Shown here: piece after piece, positions 9,891-20,610 of the stretch
How the letters are laid out: the number at the start of each line of letters is the position of its first letter
Position numbering within the stretch: the first letter of the stretch is position 1
Assembly: GCA_016110215.1 (NCBI GenBank)
Contig: JADWQD010000004.1
Coordinates: forward strand, 2,914,001 to 2,978,000
Direction: 5' to 3'
Origin: Capronia americana
Taxonomy: Eukaryota > Ascomycota > Eurotiomycetes > Chaetothyriales > Herpotrichiellaceae
Length of the DNA stretch: 64,000 bases
Notes under the pieces: generated by a model
What the model was told of the DNA's origin: nothing
The model's database searches: none
Seen by the model: the letters and a program-made list of their open reading frames with translations, nothing else
Made by a program: the position numbers and the translations under genes

Positions 9891-11011
9891 TTCTTTTATG
9901 GCGTGCGAGCCCTTCTGAGTTCCACGGTCGTCTTGAGATCCTCGCTTTGGCAGTCTTCACCTTGTTGCTGTGGTAGTCCGCCTCTCGATTGAACTGGTTC
10001 TTGGTGTCGAAATGGTAGATGGGCTGAATGATGGAGTGCTAACGACGCAGCTCGGATCTGAGCATTATCTCGAGTAGTTAAATCTCACTCGTTTTGCGTC
10101 CAAACACTCGAACTCTGCAAACAACGGGACCCAAAACATATGTCACTACGTTGGTGATCATGTCGTTCGTAGAGTTCACAAGCGTTGGGGGAAACACATC
10201 GTAACGACACCGACATTGCAAACCCTACCTGGAGTGACTCTCAGCTATTCGGCACGTAGTCGGTTCGGTTTGACCGTTAAGCTAGACGGAAAGCTGTCAA
10301 CGGGCATTAGTAGTATTTCGTGCAACCAAAAGATAGACGACGCGACCATGAATACCTGACCTTCGACGAGTCGGGACGCGGGAGAAGTTAAGACGGCGCT
10401 GACGAGCTGACAGCACTCGCATTTGGCCTTCTTCGCGTCTGCCAAAGCACAATACGCAGATGCCGAGCTCAATCTCCTTGGTGATTACTTCTGTCTTAGC
10501 GAAGCTTGAGCAATTAAACCGAGCCAAAAACATGTCTCCTATTTTCCAAATGCTTAAACACGAATCCTTTCGCAACCTAGGTGAAAAATTGCGAACTTGG
10601 TTGTGGTCAGAGCAACAAGTAAGTGGAGGCCGCACGCAACAGCAGCATGCTGTAGTCTAATCCGCGCCCCCTGAAGAACGTCGAAGATGTGAACTTTGTT
10701 CAGAAGTGTCAGAGGAGTTGAAAGACATCGGATAAAGCCGACGAATAGGGTTTCCAGGTAGAGTTGATGGCAGACAAGTTGACCGGCAGTAACATGTCTG
10801 CCTCCAAATTTGCGGAGTATTCGCGGCGTAGCGCCGCGACTCTAGGTGGTGTCTTGGACGGCTTCACGGCTCGACGGAATCATAGACGAATATCTTCATG
10901 GGGATACTCGACAGATCTAGTGAAACGAATGTGATTCGCTATACGATCTGGGCATTATGAAGACTACATAACTTACTGCATGAGCCCGTCTGAAAAGAGG
11001 CGGGCTGGAGC
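9891..11011. other. Intergenic region, no gene seen
   Basis: Upstream of the DUF3712 gene and downstream of the copper-oxidase-like gene. Only short frames without recognisable motifs are present; I see no repeats or RNA genes. Confidence 0.55.
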
Positions 11012-13189
11012 CTAAGCAGCAACGGGAGCAAAGTCCTTGACGTCAAGCGAAAACTTGCCGTCGCCAAGCTTCTGAAGGGTGCCGGTGACCTGGATGGGCG
11101 TTGCTGGGCTTTGGGCGGCGACGGCGGCGGCGAGGCGTGCGTAGGCGCCGGCCTCGGCCTCGGACATGCGCTTCGGGGTGGACGTTTCCAAATCCCACTC
11201 GATCTTGCTGGATTCCTGGAAGGGTGCAAGGAGAAGTTCTGGGCGGGTCTCGTTGCCGGCGAGGGTGAGCTTGCCGCTGGCGGTGGCGGTGACGACGCCG
11301 GACAGGGTAATTTCGATGCCGCGCCAGGTATAGGCGCCGCCGGCGAGCCGCTGGAACTCGCTGCGCCAGACGTCGATGTCGGGGATGATGTCGTGTTCCG
11401 TGTAGACAAAGGCGAGAGAATCTTCTTTGTTGGGAAGGGGCCGGACGAGGTCGACGTCGGAGATGTGGTGCAGAGCTTCGTAGGCGCCGCCCCAGCAGGG
11501 ACCGAGGCCATATGGACACAGAGGAGTGAGGCCCAAGACAACGGCCGGACGCTTCTGGTCGGCTTCCATCTGCTCGCTCGAGGCTTTGAGATCGAAGGGG
11601 ACGTGATCTTCGACGGCGACATGTCTGGCCAGGATCTTCTGGCTTGGCACAATCGTGGGGCCAGGATTGAGGCGGATGATGGGGGCGATGGCCGGTACGC
11701 CTTTCTTGTTCAGGACGAAGAGCATGTAGTGGCCCGGGGTGGCGTGGTTGGAGCTGACTGGAGCATTTATTTCGAGTTTGGGAAGACTCTTGTCGTTGAA
11801 AGTCAGGTCGAGGAAGGATTGGGACTGGTTGTTGCAGTGCGTGACCGAGCCGATGTGGATCCAGGTGACACGACTGACATCGTCGTTGACGCCGAGGGTG
11901 ACGGTGATTTTGCCGCCGTAGTCGACACTGGCCGGGGCGTTTGAGACGGTGGGCCGGGTGGCGGGCTGGTTTTGGGCGTTGAACAGGTAGGGCGGGTTGA
12001 AGATCTGGGCATTGGTGAGCGTGTCCTCCTGTTTGTTGCATTGATGGGTATCGTCCGGGATCCACTCGCCACCACCGGCGGAAAGGACTTGGCCAGTTGG
12101 TAGCAGCAGAGCGATGGAATGGTAGCAGCGGTTGAATCCCTCTGGGGCCATCTTCTTCCATTCCTCAGCTTCAGCTTTGGGGTTCCACAGTTCGGGTGTA
12201 AGGACCGGCCACCTCTCCTTGGGGTTGTCGACTTTGAAGCTGACGTTGTTGAAGCCTGCACCGCTGGAACCTCCCGTGACCAAGACGGTACCGTCAGGCA
12301 AGATGGTGGCGTTGTGCTGTCGGCGTGCGAAAGCCATGGGCTTCTTGGCCTCCCTCCACGCTGGGACAGGGGCTGTCAGATCAATAACATAGCAACTCGA
12401 GTCGGGTACTTGGTCTTGGTTGGCTCCGCCGCCAATGAAGATGACCTTGCCGCTATCATACATGACAGAAGGGGCGTACTCGCGCTGGCCACCGTTCCGC
12501 ATCGCAGTCTGCTTGTCCCAGGCGCCTACGGTGCTGGTCGGGTGGAAGACAGGCGGGTGCAGCCATTGTGACTCAGCCATCGGGCCGGACATGAAGACGG
12601 CGCCGGCGCCTTTGGGATCAATACATAGGCGGGGGTAGAGGACCATGGATTTGGTGGGTTCGACTTTCTCCCATTTGTCCCCTTGCCAGAGTTCCGGGTT
12701 AGGATCTGCGTTGCCGCCCGCCGAGCCCGAGACGACGAGGGTGTTGCCGTCGGGCAACTTTATGGCGGTGGGATACCAACGAGCGCGGCCCATCGGCTGC
12801 ATTGGGATCCATTTGCCCCCCTCCTCGAAGGGGTTGAAGATGCAAGCCTGCTTGATGCCCATTCCGTCTTGCAAGTGGCCACCGACGACCAAGAGCTTGC
12901 CGTCGGGCTGAAAGGTATGTCCCGAGCAGAAGAGATTTACGTCGTTGCCCTTGGTGTCTTTCGGTGGCTTTGCGATCGGCCTACTTGGTTTTCCTTCGGC
13001 CTTGAGATCCAAGATGAAGGATGAAGTTTTATGCTCGTGCATCGAGCCGACATCTGTGAGGTCCGTGTTTCTGGGGTTTTTGCGGCGACCCCAGTAGAGG
13101 ATGTCGCCGGTAGGGAGTAGGCTGGCGTGGATGCAGACATTTGAAAGCGGAAATTCTGGTTCCCATTTGCCAACGTCTTTTGGCTCCAT
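11012..13189 (-). CDS. Galactose/glyoxal-oxidase-like copper radical oxidase (DUF1929) with C-terminal extension, non-secreted
   Basis: Single-exon frame of 725 aa on the minus strand. Residues about 1-400 form a kelch-like propeller and about 410-515 the DUF1929 all-beta domain. All residues that bind copper or form the Tyr-Cys cofactor in galactose oxidase have counterparts: C88 in NLFCSG, Y139 in RARWYPTA, Y356-H357 in RCYHSIALLLPTG and H451 in SVTHCNNQ. Family enzymes oxidise primary alcohols or aldehydes to generate H2O2. Unlike secreted relatives, the start MEPKDVGKWEPEF has no signal peptide. About 210 residues follow the oxidase part, with GLTPLCPYGLGPCWGGAYEA and a beta-rich end, of unknown role. 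The start is supported by the kelch fold beginning immediately. Activity and location are inferred. Confidence 0.85.
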   Translation of the reverse strand: MEPKDVGKWEPEFPLSNVCIHASLLPTGDILYWGRRKNPRNTDLTDVGSMHEHKTSSFILDLKAEGKPSRPIAKPPKDTKGNDVNLFCSGHTFQPDGKLLVVGGHLQDGMGIKQACIFNPFEEGGKWIPMQPMGRARWYPTAIKLPDGNTLVVSGSAGGNADPNPELWQGDKWEKVEPTKSMVLYPRLCIDPKGAGAVFMSGPMAESQWLHPPVFHPTSTVGAWDKQTAMRNGGQREYAPSVMYDSGKVIFIGGGANQDQVPDSSCYVIDLTAPVPAWREAKKPMAFARRQHNATILPDGTVLVTGGSSGAGFNNVSFKVDNPKERWPVLTPELWNPKAEAEEWKKMAPEGFNRCYHSIALLLPTGQVLSAGGGEWIPDDTHQCNKQEDTLTNAQIFNPPYLFNAQNQPATRPTVSNAPASVDYGGKITVTLGVNDDVSRVTWIHIGSVTHCNNQSQSFLDLTFNDKSLPKLEINAPVSSNHATPGHYMLFVLNKKGVPAIAPIIRLNPGPTIVPSQKILARHVAVEDHVPFDLKASSEQMEADQKRPAVVLGLTPLCPYGLGPCWGGAYEALHHISDVDLVRPLPNKEDSLAFVYTEHDIIPDIDVWRSEFQRLAGGAYTWRGIEITLSGVVTATASGKLTLAGNETRPELLLAPFQESSKIEWDLETSTPKRMSEAEAGAYARLAAAVAAQSPATPIQVTGTLQKLGDGKFSLDVKDFAPVAA

Positions 13190-14953
13190 CTTTGCTCTTG
13201 GAAGAATTGAAAGAGTGGTAGACGAGGGCTGAGCTTGTCACGGTTACGTCTTCAGGCTGTGTGTACGGTTTGAATGAAAGAAGCTGTCGCGATGGAAAAG
13301 AATGGCTGGGGCGGACGACTTGTAGTCTGCATCTTCTCACATCCCAAATCTTGTCCGAGCTTCTCGATCCACGCTTCTGCAGATGTGCTCTCTGTAGATT
13401 GTTCTGGACTTCCAGCTCCTTCAGCTCGCGCAGTTCGTGCATATACAGCGACTTCGGTTCATGTAGCTCGCGCAGTGGTTCTAGTCCGTACACCTCGAGA
13501 AGCTTGCATACGTCGTGGACGTCGAGAACTTTCAGCTCGCCCAGCTGGGTTTGTGTTGGCTCATGTCGAGTTCGCATCAAATGTCCAAGATCTTTTGGCT
13601 CTGCGAGCCATTGGACGATGAATGGAGAGCAAACCCTGCCTGCCCGACCTGGCCATGCGTTTTAAAAGTCTGGACCGATCCTCAGCGGTTCGCGGCTGCG
13701 AGTTTCAGCAGGTCCTGAAGGCAGGTTGGCGCACTTGCCAAGACGACGATGGCTTTAATGTCGAACGCGTGAGAGAAAGTCCGAAGAGAAGCAGAGGCGA
13801 AAGATAAGGACCAGAACGTTCACGGTGTGCTGCATCGGTAATCCGTTTCGAGTGATGCGTCTAGACCTCTCTGCAGTCACTTAAACACTGGAAGGCAACA
13901 TCGTGAATGCAGTCGGCTAGGCTTGAGAGGCGTCCGGTCCATAGCTGAGGCGTGATTGAAGAAACCGGATTGGGCCGAGCAGTGGGAGGAACGAACAACG
14001 CGATAAGCTTGCGTGACGCTCCCCAAATGCATCAGTCACCGCCGACTCGAAAGAGGAAAGGAGAATACGACGAGTGGTGGAGAGGAGTCCCAAGGGACAA
14101 CCCAGGCCGTCGGTGAGCCTCTCGCCCACTTCGCTACATGTGCTCCTTGTTGGATGCGGATCGGCGTGGCAGGTCGGTACGTGGGTTCAGACGCAAAACA
14201 CGGACAAGCAGTATCAACTGTTTGGCGGATCTGTGCAGAACAACAGGATCTCGGATCTCGAGAGGGCCAGAAGCTTGGGCCTCGCTTGGGCCTTGTGGTT
14301 GTTCTGGCCGCTGCGCCAGCCACATCACAGCCAGAGCACCTCCCATTGGCCGCGATTCGACGACGTGCAGCTGAGCTGAGCAACGGCGCTTCAGCTTGGC
14401 TGCCTCTTTCTGGACGACCATGTCAGATATCAGGAAGGCTGGCTGACGAGGAAGACATCGAGGACGCTCATGCATCGGAGGAAAAAGCTGCCGAGGCAGA
14501 AGCTAGGTCCTCCAAGCACTGTCAAGCTTCCTGCAAGCCAAGACGCAGAGCATGCAGGGCACGCCCACGACAGGCCGGTGCATTGCTATTCCACACTTCA
14601 GGTGTGCCGCGCGCTGTTGACTGCGGCTGACGCGCATGGCGTGGTGAGCATCTGAGTCTAGCGAAAGAACTTGGATGCTTGCTCAAACGATAGATGTTGC
14701 ATGATGTGATGTGCACGTCGTGCTATGAAATTCATCGGCACATGAATCAGATGTCAAGCCAGGTTCTAGACCGACATTGTGCTGTTGTATCAAAAATTTG
14801 GATCGGGTACTTAAGAGAAAGGCATGTCTTCGGGCCCAAGATGGTTTCGGTCCATCATCACTCACCTGCTCGGGTTTCGCTCTGGTCCTCCGTCAGGTCT
14901 GCCTTCTTCTCCAGGTCTCGTTCTTACTCCTTCAAACAGTCCTCTCGTTGACC
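13190..14953. other. Divergent intergenic region with a Leu/Glu-rich minus-strand frame
   Basis: This 1.8-kb region separates the copper-oxidase-like gene (minus) from the conserved unknown gene (plus). At 13399-13550 three imperfect copies of a 14-nt unit (cagctcgcgcag core) give, on the minus strand, a frame from ATG 13577 with repeated LGEL/LREL/LRELKELE stretches. I do not call it a gene because it runs into the 5' end of the oxidase gene in another frame. The rest, including a 205-codon plus-strand frame at 14013-14630, shows no recognisable protein. Confidence 0.45.
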
Positions 14954-16392
14954 ATGGTTTTGCCGTTGAACCCGCCCGCCGACGACGAAGTCCGAACCGA
15001 TGATACCAGAAGCTTCGATGTCGCGCCGGGCTTCTCCATCCGGGCAGTCGATGGACTTCGTGGAGGCGAGCGACACGAACACGAGGGACAACATGGCAGC
15101 TTCCTGGTCGCCGGTCCGAAAGTCGATCCGCCAAGATCCATCATCTTTCACCCCGACCCTGATCCATCGTTGGGTAAAGTTATGGACAAGTTTGTGGGAA
15201 CGTTTGGTACGCGCCCTTCCTTTCCTGGTCGATGAACGCGATCGTGCGGCAAACTCTTTATCTGTGTCAATTCCATCAACCCAAGATCCGTGGCTAACAC
15301 TGTCGAACAGTGGGGTCAGGCCTGAACACGATTTTTCTTCCCACATCCGGCTTCGGCACTGATTTGAGCAAGGACAATCTTCTCCAGATCAACCTGACGA
15401 TTGAGAGGCTGCAGTTCATGCAGAGCTCCATCCTTAACAAGATCCCCAATCGAGGATTTCAGCCTCAAGCGAATGTGGACCTGACCGGAATACCTTATCA
15501 GCAGACGGTATCTGACCGGCTCAACAAGGATAGCGGCAAAGCAGACCTGAGAAAACCGGTGGGCATTCATTTTGAACAAGGTCTGCTCTTGTTAACCCCT
15601 GCGACGGATTCGCCCAAGAACCCGGCCACAATTTCCCGCCTGGCGTCGATCCCACACGGAACTGCCTTTACCGCTCAAGACCTTGAGCCTCAGAGCATGA
15701 TTAAGGCAGCGCCAGTGATTGATGATATAAATATTGTGCCGTTTGGCGTGACAGAGGATCCGCCGATCGGCATAGCTTCTAGCGCGCAGAAGAATATGAC
15801 AGACGAGATTGTTGACAAGACGATCCGTGAACCAGAAAATCTCAAAAGGTTCAAGGACGCCGGGGTTCTCACCCTGACCGATGTTGGCAATCCGAACCGG
15901 TTCCTCCAAACCGTCAACGCCAAAAAGCAGTTTGTCGGCCACTGGACGTTTACTGTGAAGACTCGACATCCAAACCTTGGGGGCGGCGGCGTATCCAACA
16001 TAGCATTCCTTGCAGACGGCGACAAGAAGAAGGTGTTCCCTGACGCGGTGAATGGTAACGCGAATGCGACTAACGTGACGTGCCAATACTGGGTGTCGAT
16101 TGTGAAGCACAAAGTTGAGATCCCACCGGGTGATTACACCAACCAAGACGCCAAGGACGTTCTGCCAAACGACAATCTACCTGATGTCCCTGGCCCGAGA
16201 TTCCACATCCAGGTGGGAAAGAAACTTAGCGACAAGAAGACGATCGAGCTTACTTCGACGCAAATCCAGTACTCTCAGAACGTGAGGCTGGACTTTGGCA
16301 TATTGGCCTGGCCGCACGTTTCGGTGGCAACGCTGGCTCCCGAGCTGCCAATTTTTATCCCCTCAACCCACCCTGCGATTGCAGCGTTGTAA
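14954..16392 (+). CDS. Conserved fungal protein of unknown function
   Basis: Two exons, 14954-15206 and 15311-16392, with a 104-nt intron, give 444 aa. The start ATG sits in a good context (ttgaccATGg). I recognise a pattern seen in a family of fungal and bacterial proteins without a firmly assigned role: GSGLNTIFLPTSGF spanning the splice junction, KIPNRGFQPQ, GIPYQQTVSD, VGIHFEQGLLLLTPAT, ISRLASIPHGTAF, GGVSNIAFLADGD and the end TSTQIQYSQNVRLDFGILAW. No signal peptide, membrane segment or known catalytic motif is visible; the N-terminal 60 residues are polar and His/Asp-rich. Its neighbours give no functional hint. Gene reality is well supported by the conserved blocks; function is left open. 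Confidence 0.8.
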
Positions 16393-17165
16393 GAAGACGT
16401 CAGATAGAAAGGGGCAGATGCAGAGGTCGTAATACGCTGGAAGACAAGCGTGATATCCTAGCAAGGTCAGATTGAGAATAGACGGAAAGCTACTCATAAT
16501 CGCACCTTATATCGGAGGCTTTTGGTAAAGAATGCGCCGATTCAGGCCCCAGTCCAGCAGTACACATATATACTCTGCTCTCGTGGTAGTTGGGTACGGG
16601 ATATACAAAGGTGTCGACTACTACCGAGAGACGCGCCCTCGACAGGAACCTCGAGCTGAGCAGCGCACAGAGCATTGAACAAAGAGTAGAGCCTCGCGTT
16701 GAGCCCTGAGTCGAACCCAGAGTTATCGACCCCAAGACGAAACCGAAACCGAAACCGACAGAGAAAGAAAAGGAGAAAGAAGCTCAAGTCTCAGCGCCGC
16801 AAGCAGGAACCCTTTAAAGTGGGCTCATGCGTCAATTGATTTATTCGTTGATGTTCGCTCGGGCAAGAGAGAATGAGCTAAAGCTAAGATATAGAAGGTG
16901 CTAACGCGCGCCTTCCGTGGTCGATACGCTCCTTCCGTATCACCCTTCGACTAGGTCTGGAGGCGATCAGCATCGACGACGACCGCATCGAGAACTTCAT
17001 CTAGGTCTCGATGAAATTCCACTTGGGCTTCGCCCACTGTCTCCCCTACAACACCGCGTGAATAAAAGTCACCGAGCAATTCGTCGATTAGAAGACTCCC
17101 AAGACTACTGGAGGCAAGGCGTTGCAGTTAGTCGGTCTCGTTACGGGGGCTTTGGTCAGTAGGGA
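16393..17165. other. Convergent 3' intergenic region
   Basis: Lies between two convergent 3' ends. It has a short run of gaaacc units at about 16738-16756 and purine-rich sequence after it. No gene seen. Confidence 0.55.
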
Positions 17166-17921
17166 CTACTGTGGCCCATACACTGCTGGATTCAGTATCG
17201 CCATCTGACTGTAGCCGTGTGCAATCCGCATTGCTGCATAATGCGCGGGCTCGCCCTGTGGAGATCTGGCCTGAGCTTCCCTCATCTTCTCGACGGCGTC
17301 TCCTGGATGCCACTCATCTGCCAGATATTCTCCATCCATCAGATTTCCCTCGTGATCATATCGTCCCTTGCCGTATTTCTGTCCCCGGTGCCATTGTCCT
17401 TCAAAGCGCTCACCGTACGCCTCGTAGAAGATCCCATAGCCCGTTCTCTCTCCGCATTTCAGGAATCCCTCGAAACGAGCCCCATTACGGTAGACAGTCG
17501 TGCCCTTCCCGTTAGGATCGTCGACCAAAAACTCTCCTTCGTAGTACACTCGCGGGTCATTCGGCGGGTAGGTGATTCTCCCGTAGGAAAGGTAGCCCCC
17601 TTCGAACTGGCCTTCTCTCAAGCCGTAATAGTCCTTTTTACCAGGACCATGCAATTTGCCTTCGCGAAAGGTACCTTCCATCAATGCGGGTCTGGGCTTG
17701 TAATTGGCGACATATTTCCCCTCGCCGTTCAACTTCCCGTTGACGAAGTGACCTTCCGCACGGTCGCCATTTTCATACACCCATTCGCCCGCGAATCCAT
17801 CCCGCGGCCCAGGAGTGGGAGGGCGCACAATAACGGGTTCGGTTTCGTTGTGATCTTGATTTCGAATCGCCCGTTGGCGTGAAGCCTCCCCACCGCTTAT
17901 GCTCTTGAAGAACTTTCTCAT
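17166..17921 (-). CDS. MORN-repeat protein
   Basis: Single-exon frame of 251 aa, start ATG at 17921-17919 (the frame extends six codons further upstream but without an ATG). After a basic N-terminus (MRKFFKSISGG) come about seven MORN-type repeats: GEWVYENGDRAEGHFVNGKL, ALMEGTFREGKLHGPGKKDY, LREGQFEGGYLSYGRITYP, VYYEGEFLVDDPNGKGTTVY, ARFEGFLKCGERTGYGIFYE, ERFEGQWHRGQKYGKGRYD and MDGEYLADEW. MORN repeats form elongated beta sheets that bind lipids or act as scaffolds. No enzymatic domain is attached. Stand-alone MORN proteins are uncommon in filamentous fungi compared with protists and plants. Role unknown. Confidence 0.85.
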   Translation of the reverse strand: MRKFFKSISGGEASRQRAIRNQDHNETEPVIVRPPTPGPRDGFAGEWVYENGDRAEGHFVNGKLNGEGKYVANYKPRPALMEGTFREGKLHGPGKKDYYGLREGQFEGGYLSYGRITYPPNDPRVYYEGEFLVDDPNGKGTTVYRNGARFEGFLKCGERTGYGIFYEAYGERFEGQWHRGQKYGKGRYDHEGNLMDGEYLADEWHPGDAVEKMREAQARSPQGEPAHYAAMRIAHGYSQMAILNPAVYGPQ

Positions 17922-19115
17922 TTTTGCAGGATGGACAGGCAATGCTCGGGATGTGCTGGATGCCGAATTGTTGTAGGTAAAGCTGCAGATTGCAGAGACC
18001 TATCTACGTACGAGTCAAAATATGTGACAACGGGCTGTCCGAGAGATACGAGGCAACAGAGAGGGCCCAGATGCCAGTTCGTATCCGTTTTCATCTCAGC
18101 TCACAGAAGCACAGTCGAGAGAAATCGAGAGTTGATAATTTGGGCTGTGTTAGCCGAAACAACCCATCATCCTCGTACAGAAACAATCTTGTGAGGGGGG
18201 GATGCATCTGCAATACGAGGCAAGGCGAACATGCCTAGAGTAGGGCCCAATTGCAATGTTTGGAACCCGCGAGTCGCACCTGAGCTCCAAGTGTAGTTAT
18301 CGTGGCAGCACCGGAGTCAAGACATGTATTGAAAACAACTCCATGGCCAGTTCGTACGGGGTCGTATCTTCGGCAACTCTGGGATTCGAAGAAAGAGACA
18401 TCGAAAATCAGCAATAGTGGATATTACTGTGGATCGGGACAAAGGCAGGGCCTATAGGAAAGCTGGCGGCAGAGAAGACAAAGATGTTTTGCGGAGTGAG
18501 CGCTATGCAACCAAAATTGTGGGGTCTAGGCCTTGGCAAAGCTTATGACGTAGATTGTGGCTCGTTATGGATTAGCGTATTTGGCGGCATATCATCGACT
18601 CCCTGGCGTGGCCTCGCCGTCCTCGTCAGGATTCGCATCGATGTATCAGTGAGCAGGTTACAGCTCCATCGGTCCATCCTTTCCAGCCCCGCAGCATTGA
18701 TATACCGCAGTACTTCCAGATCGTCTTATCTTTCTCAAATGACATTGGGGAGTTCTGAGATAAGAAACGGTGGCGCATGCATGGACTGCCCTCCCTGGGC
18801 CTCACGATCTAGCCGATCGTCAGTGGTGTCAGATAGGAGGAAGACAGACAGCCGCCCGGGTCCGGCCGACCTCAAGACTAGGAGGCACCGTGTCAAGATG
18901 TCAAGGCGGCCGAGTCTCCCGTCCAGGTGGCTATCAAGTTGCCATGGTCAAGGCTTTGGACTCTCGAGTACTAACAACTAGTAACCCTGATCCTGTTGTT
19001 ACTTTACATCAAGTACAACCTTTGAGAACCCACGAGGACCAAGTGACAGCAAAATCGAGACACGGGCCCCCCCTCCCCCCTTCATCTCTCAAGAAAGACC
19101 CAACTGACCGACACG
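17922..19115. other. Divergent intergenic region (MORN gene / nucleoside hydrolase)
   Basis: Holds promoters for the MORN gene (minus) and the nucleoside hydrolase (plus). A CGG-N6-CCG element at 18857-18868 is listed separately. A C-run lies at about 19068-19080 just before the hydrolase. No convincing gene; the open frames here are short or overlap the hydrolase exon out of frame. Confidence 0.55.
18857..18868. promoter_or_regulatory. CGG-N6-CCG element upstream of the nucleoside hydrolase
   Basis: cgg-gtccgg-ccg followed by A matches TCGG-N6-CCGA at seven of eight fixed positions (C instead of the first T). It lies about 250 bp upstream of the nucleoside-hydrolase ATG. Inverted CGG half-sites with a 6-nt spacer are bound by PPR1/UaY-type Zn2Cys6 dimers. 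Function here is inference. Confidence 0.4.
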
Positions 19116-20610
19116 ATGCTCCCAAGTGTAACGGCCGTGTGTTTGGTTCATGTGATGCTGGTCGTTGCTGCCCCAGTCGCAAATCAGACCCGGAGCAAGA
19201 ACAAAGTCATCATCGACAACGACTTCACCGCCGGGCAGTGGGACCCCTACCTCCTCGCTCTGAACGCTGGCTGGGACGTCTTGGGCTTGACGACCTGTAA
19301 GCAGCACGCCTCCCCGTCCGAATTTCAATACTATCCACGGCAGAGTCCAGACTATCTATACTGACCAAGTTCTCCTGTTTACTACCTATAGGCAGCGGAA
19401 ACACCTGGATGCCGCAACAAGTCCAACACGCCCTTGGCAACCTCCAACTCGGCAACCTCAGTAACTGCATCCCTGTCTACGCGGGCGCTCTCTACCCGCT
19501 GCTCAACACGTTCGAGCGGTTTCAGGCATGGGAGATGGTCAACGGCCAGCTTCCCTACCAGGGAGCCTTTGCCCCTTTCAACGCCACAGCAGAGTCCCTC
19601 GGCGCCAACCCGTCTGGAGGCTCGGATCCTTCCCGGATCGTCAGGGGCGCCTTCACCCAGGGATATCCGACCTCGGCCACTGAGGCACAAGACTTGAATG
19701 CCGTGAATTTCATGATCGAGCAAGTCCACAAGTATCCAGGGCAGGTCTCCATCTTTGGCGCGGGCGCAATGACCAACATCGCCCTCGCGGTTCGGACAGA
19801 CCGAAAGTTCGCGTCGCTAGCCAAAGAGCTGGTCGTCATGGGAGGCTATATCGACGACAACTTGTACCAAGTCACGGGTGATCAGCTACAGGCCGACATT
19901 AATTCCGATGTAAGTCCTAGTCCCTGCTCCCTGATATCGTCCCCGACATCGATGTCCCGGTCCCCGTCGACGTCCGTCGCTACCTGCTCGCTTCTCGCTT
20001 CTCGCATCGTCAACAACTGACTGGGGAAACTTGGCGAGTTTGCTGTGCTAGTTCAACTTCATGTTCGATCCCGAAGCGGCGCGGATCGTCCTCACTGCCG
20101 ACTTCCCCCGCGTCACCGTAGCAGGTAACGTCGCGAACTCGATCTACCCGGACCAGGATTGGCTAGACGGGGTCAGCGAAGTCGACAACTCGTACACGCG
20201 CTGGTCGAGGGCTCATCTCCTCCTCCAACTTCCATTCTGGGACAGCATTGCCGCAGCGATCATGGTGGAACCGTCGATTGTGCTGAACGCCACAAATTGT
20301 AAGCAACTTGTCCCCTTCGTTTTTCTGCACGGGTTGAAGCGCCGCCTACGGCCCACAGACCCTGTTTTTAGATGATGGCTGGCGACTCGTTCGCCCAACT
20401 AAAACTAACACCAACGCAGTCTTTGTCAACGTCGACACGGCCTACGCTAGTCCGAGTTACGGCAATATCCATGCGTATCAAAAGAGTCTGGCCCCGCCAG
20501 CGCAGCAGCTGAGGGAAATCACGTATGTGCAGAAGGTCAGCGAGTCAAGGTTCAAGGCGTTGTTGAAGGAAGTCTACCAGAATCCCAAGACGTGTGCGGA
20601 TCTGCTTTGA
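19116..20610 (+). CDS. Secreted inosine/uridine-preferring nucleoside hydrolase
   Basis: Four exons, 19116-19296, 19392-19909, 20052-20298 and 20420-20610, all with GT-AG introns, give 378 aa. The first ~19 residues (MLPSVTAVCLVHVMLVVAAP) are a signal peptide. The family splits ribonucleosides into base and ribose. Hallmarks: KVIIDNDFTAGQWDPYLLAL at the N-terminal metal site, ALGNLQLGNL-CIPVYAGA, VSIFGAGAMTNIALA, ELVVMGGYI, a split exon reading FNFMFDPEAARIVLTADFPRV and the C-terminal VNVDTAYASPSYG. The metal motif differs from the canonical D-x-D-x3-DD, as in a fungal secreted subgroup. Several N-glycosylation sequons fit secretion. It is the first gene of the putative purine-use block and carries a UaY-like site upstream. 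Confidence 0.9.

Noticed and set aside
11043..12161. 372-codon minus-strand frame and a 277-codon plus-strand frame
   Set aside because: Both overlap the copper-oxidase-like gene in other frames; low-complexity Arg/Pro/Gln or Gly/Asp composition, no domain.
14013..14630. 205-codon plus-strand frame
   Set aside because: No recognisable motif, unusual composition, lies in a promoter region; a second overlapping frame on the other strand is equally open.
18484..19300. Plus-strand frames of 165-176 codons
   Set aside because: No domain; the second overlaps the first exon of the nucleoside hydrolase out of frame.
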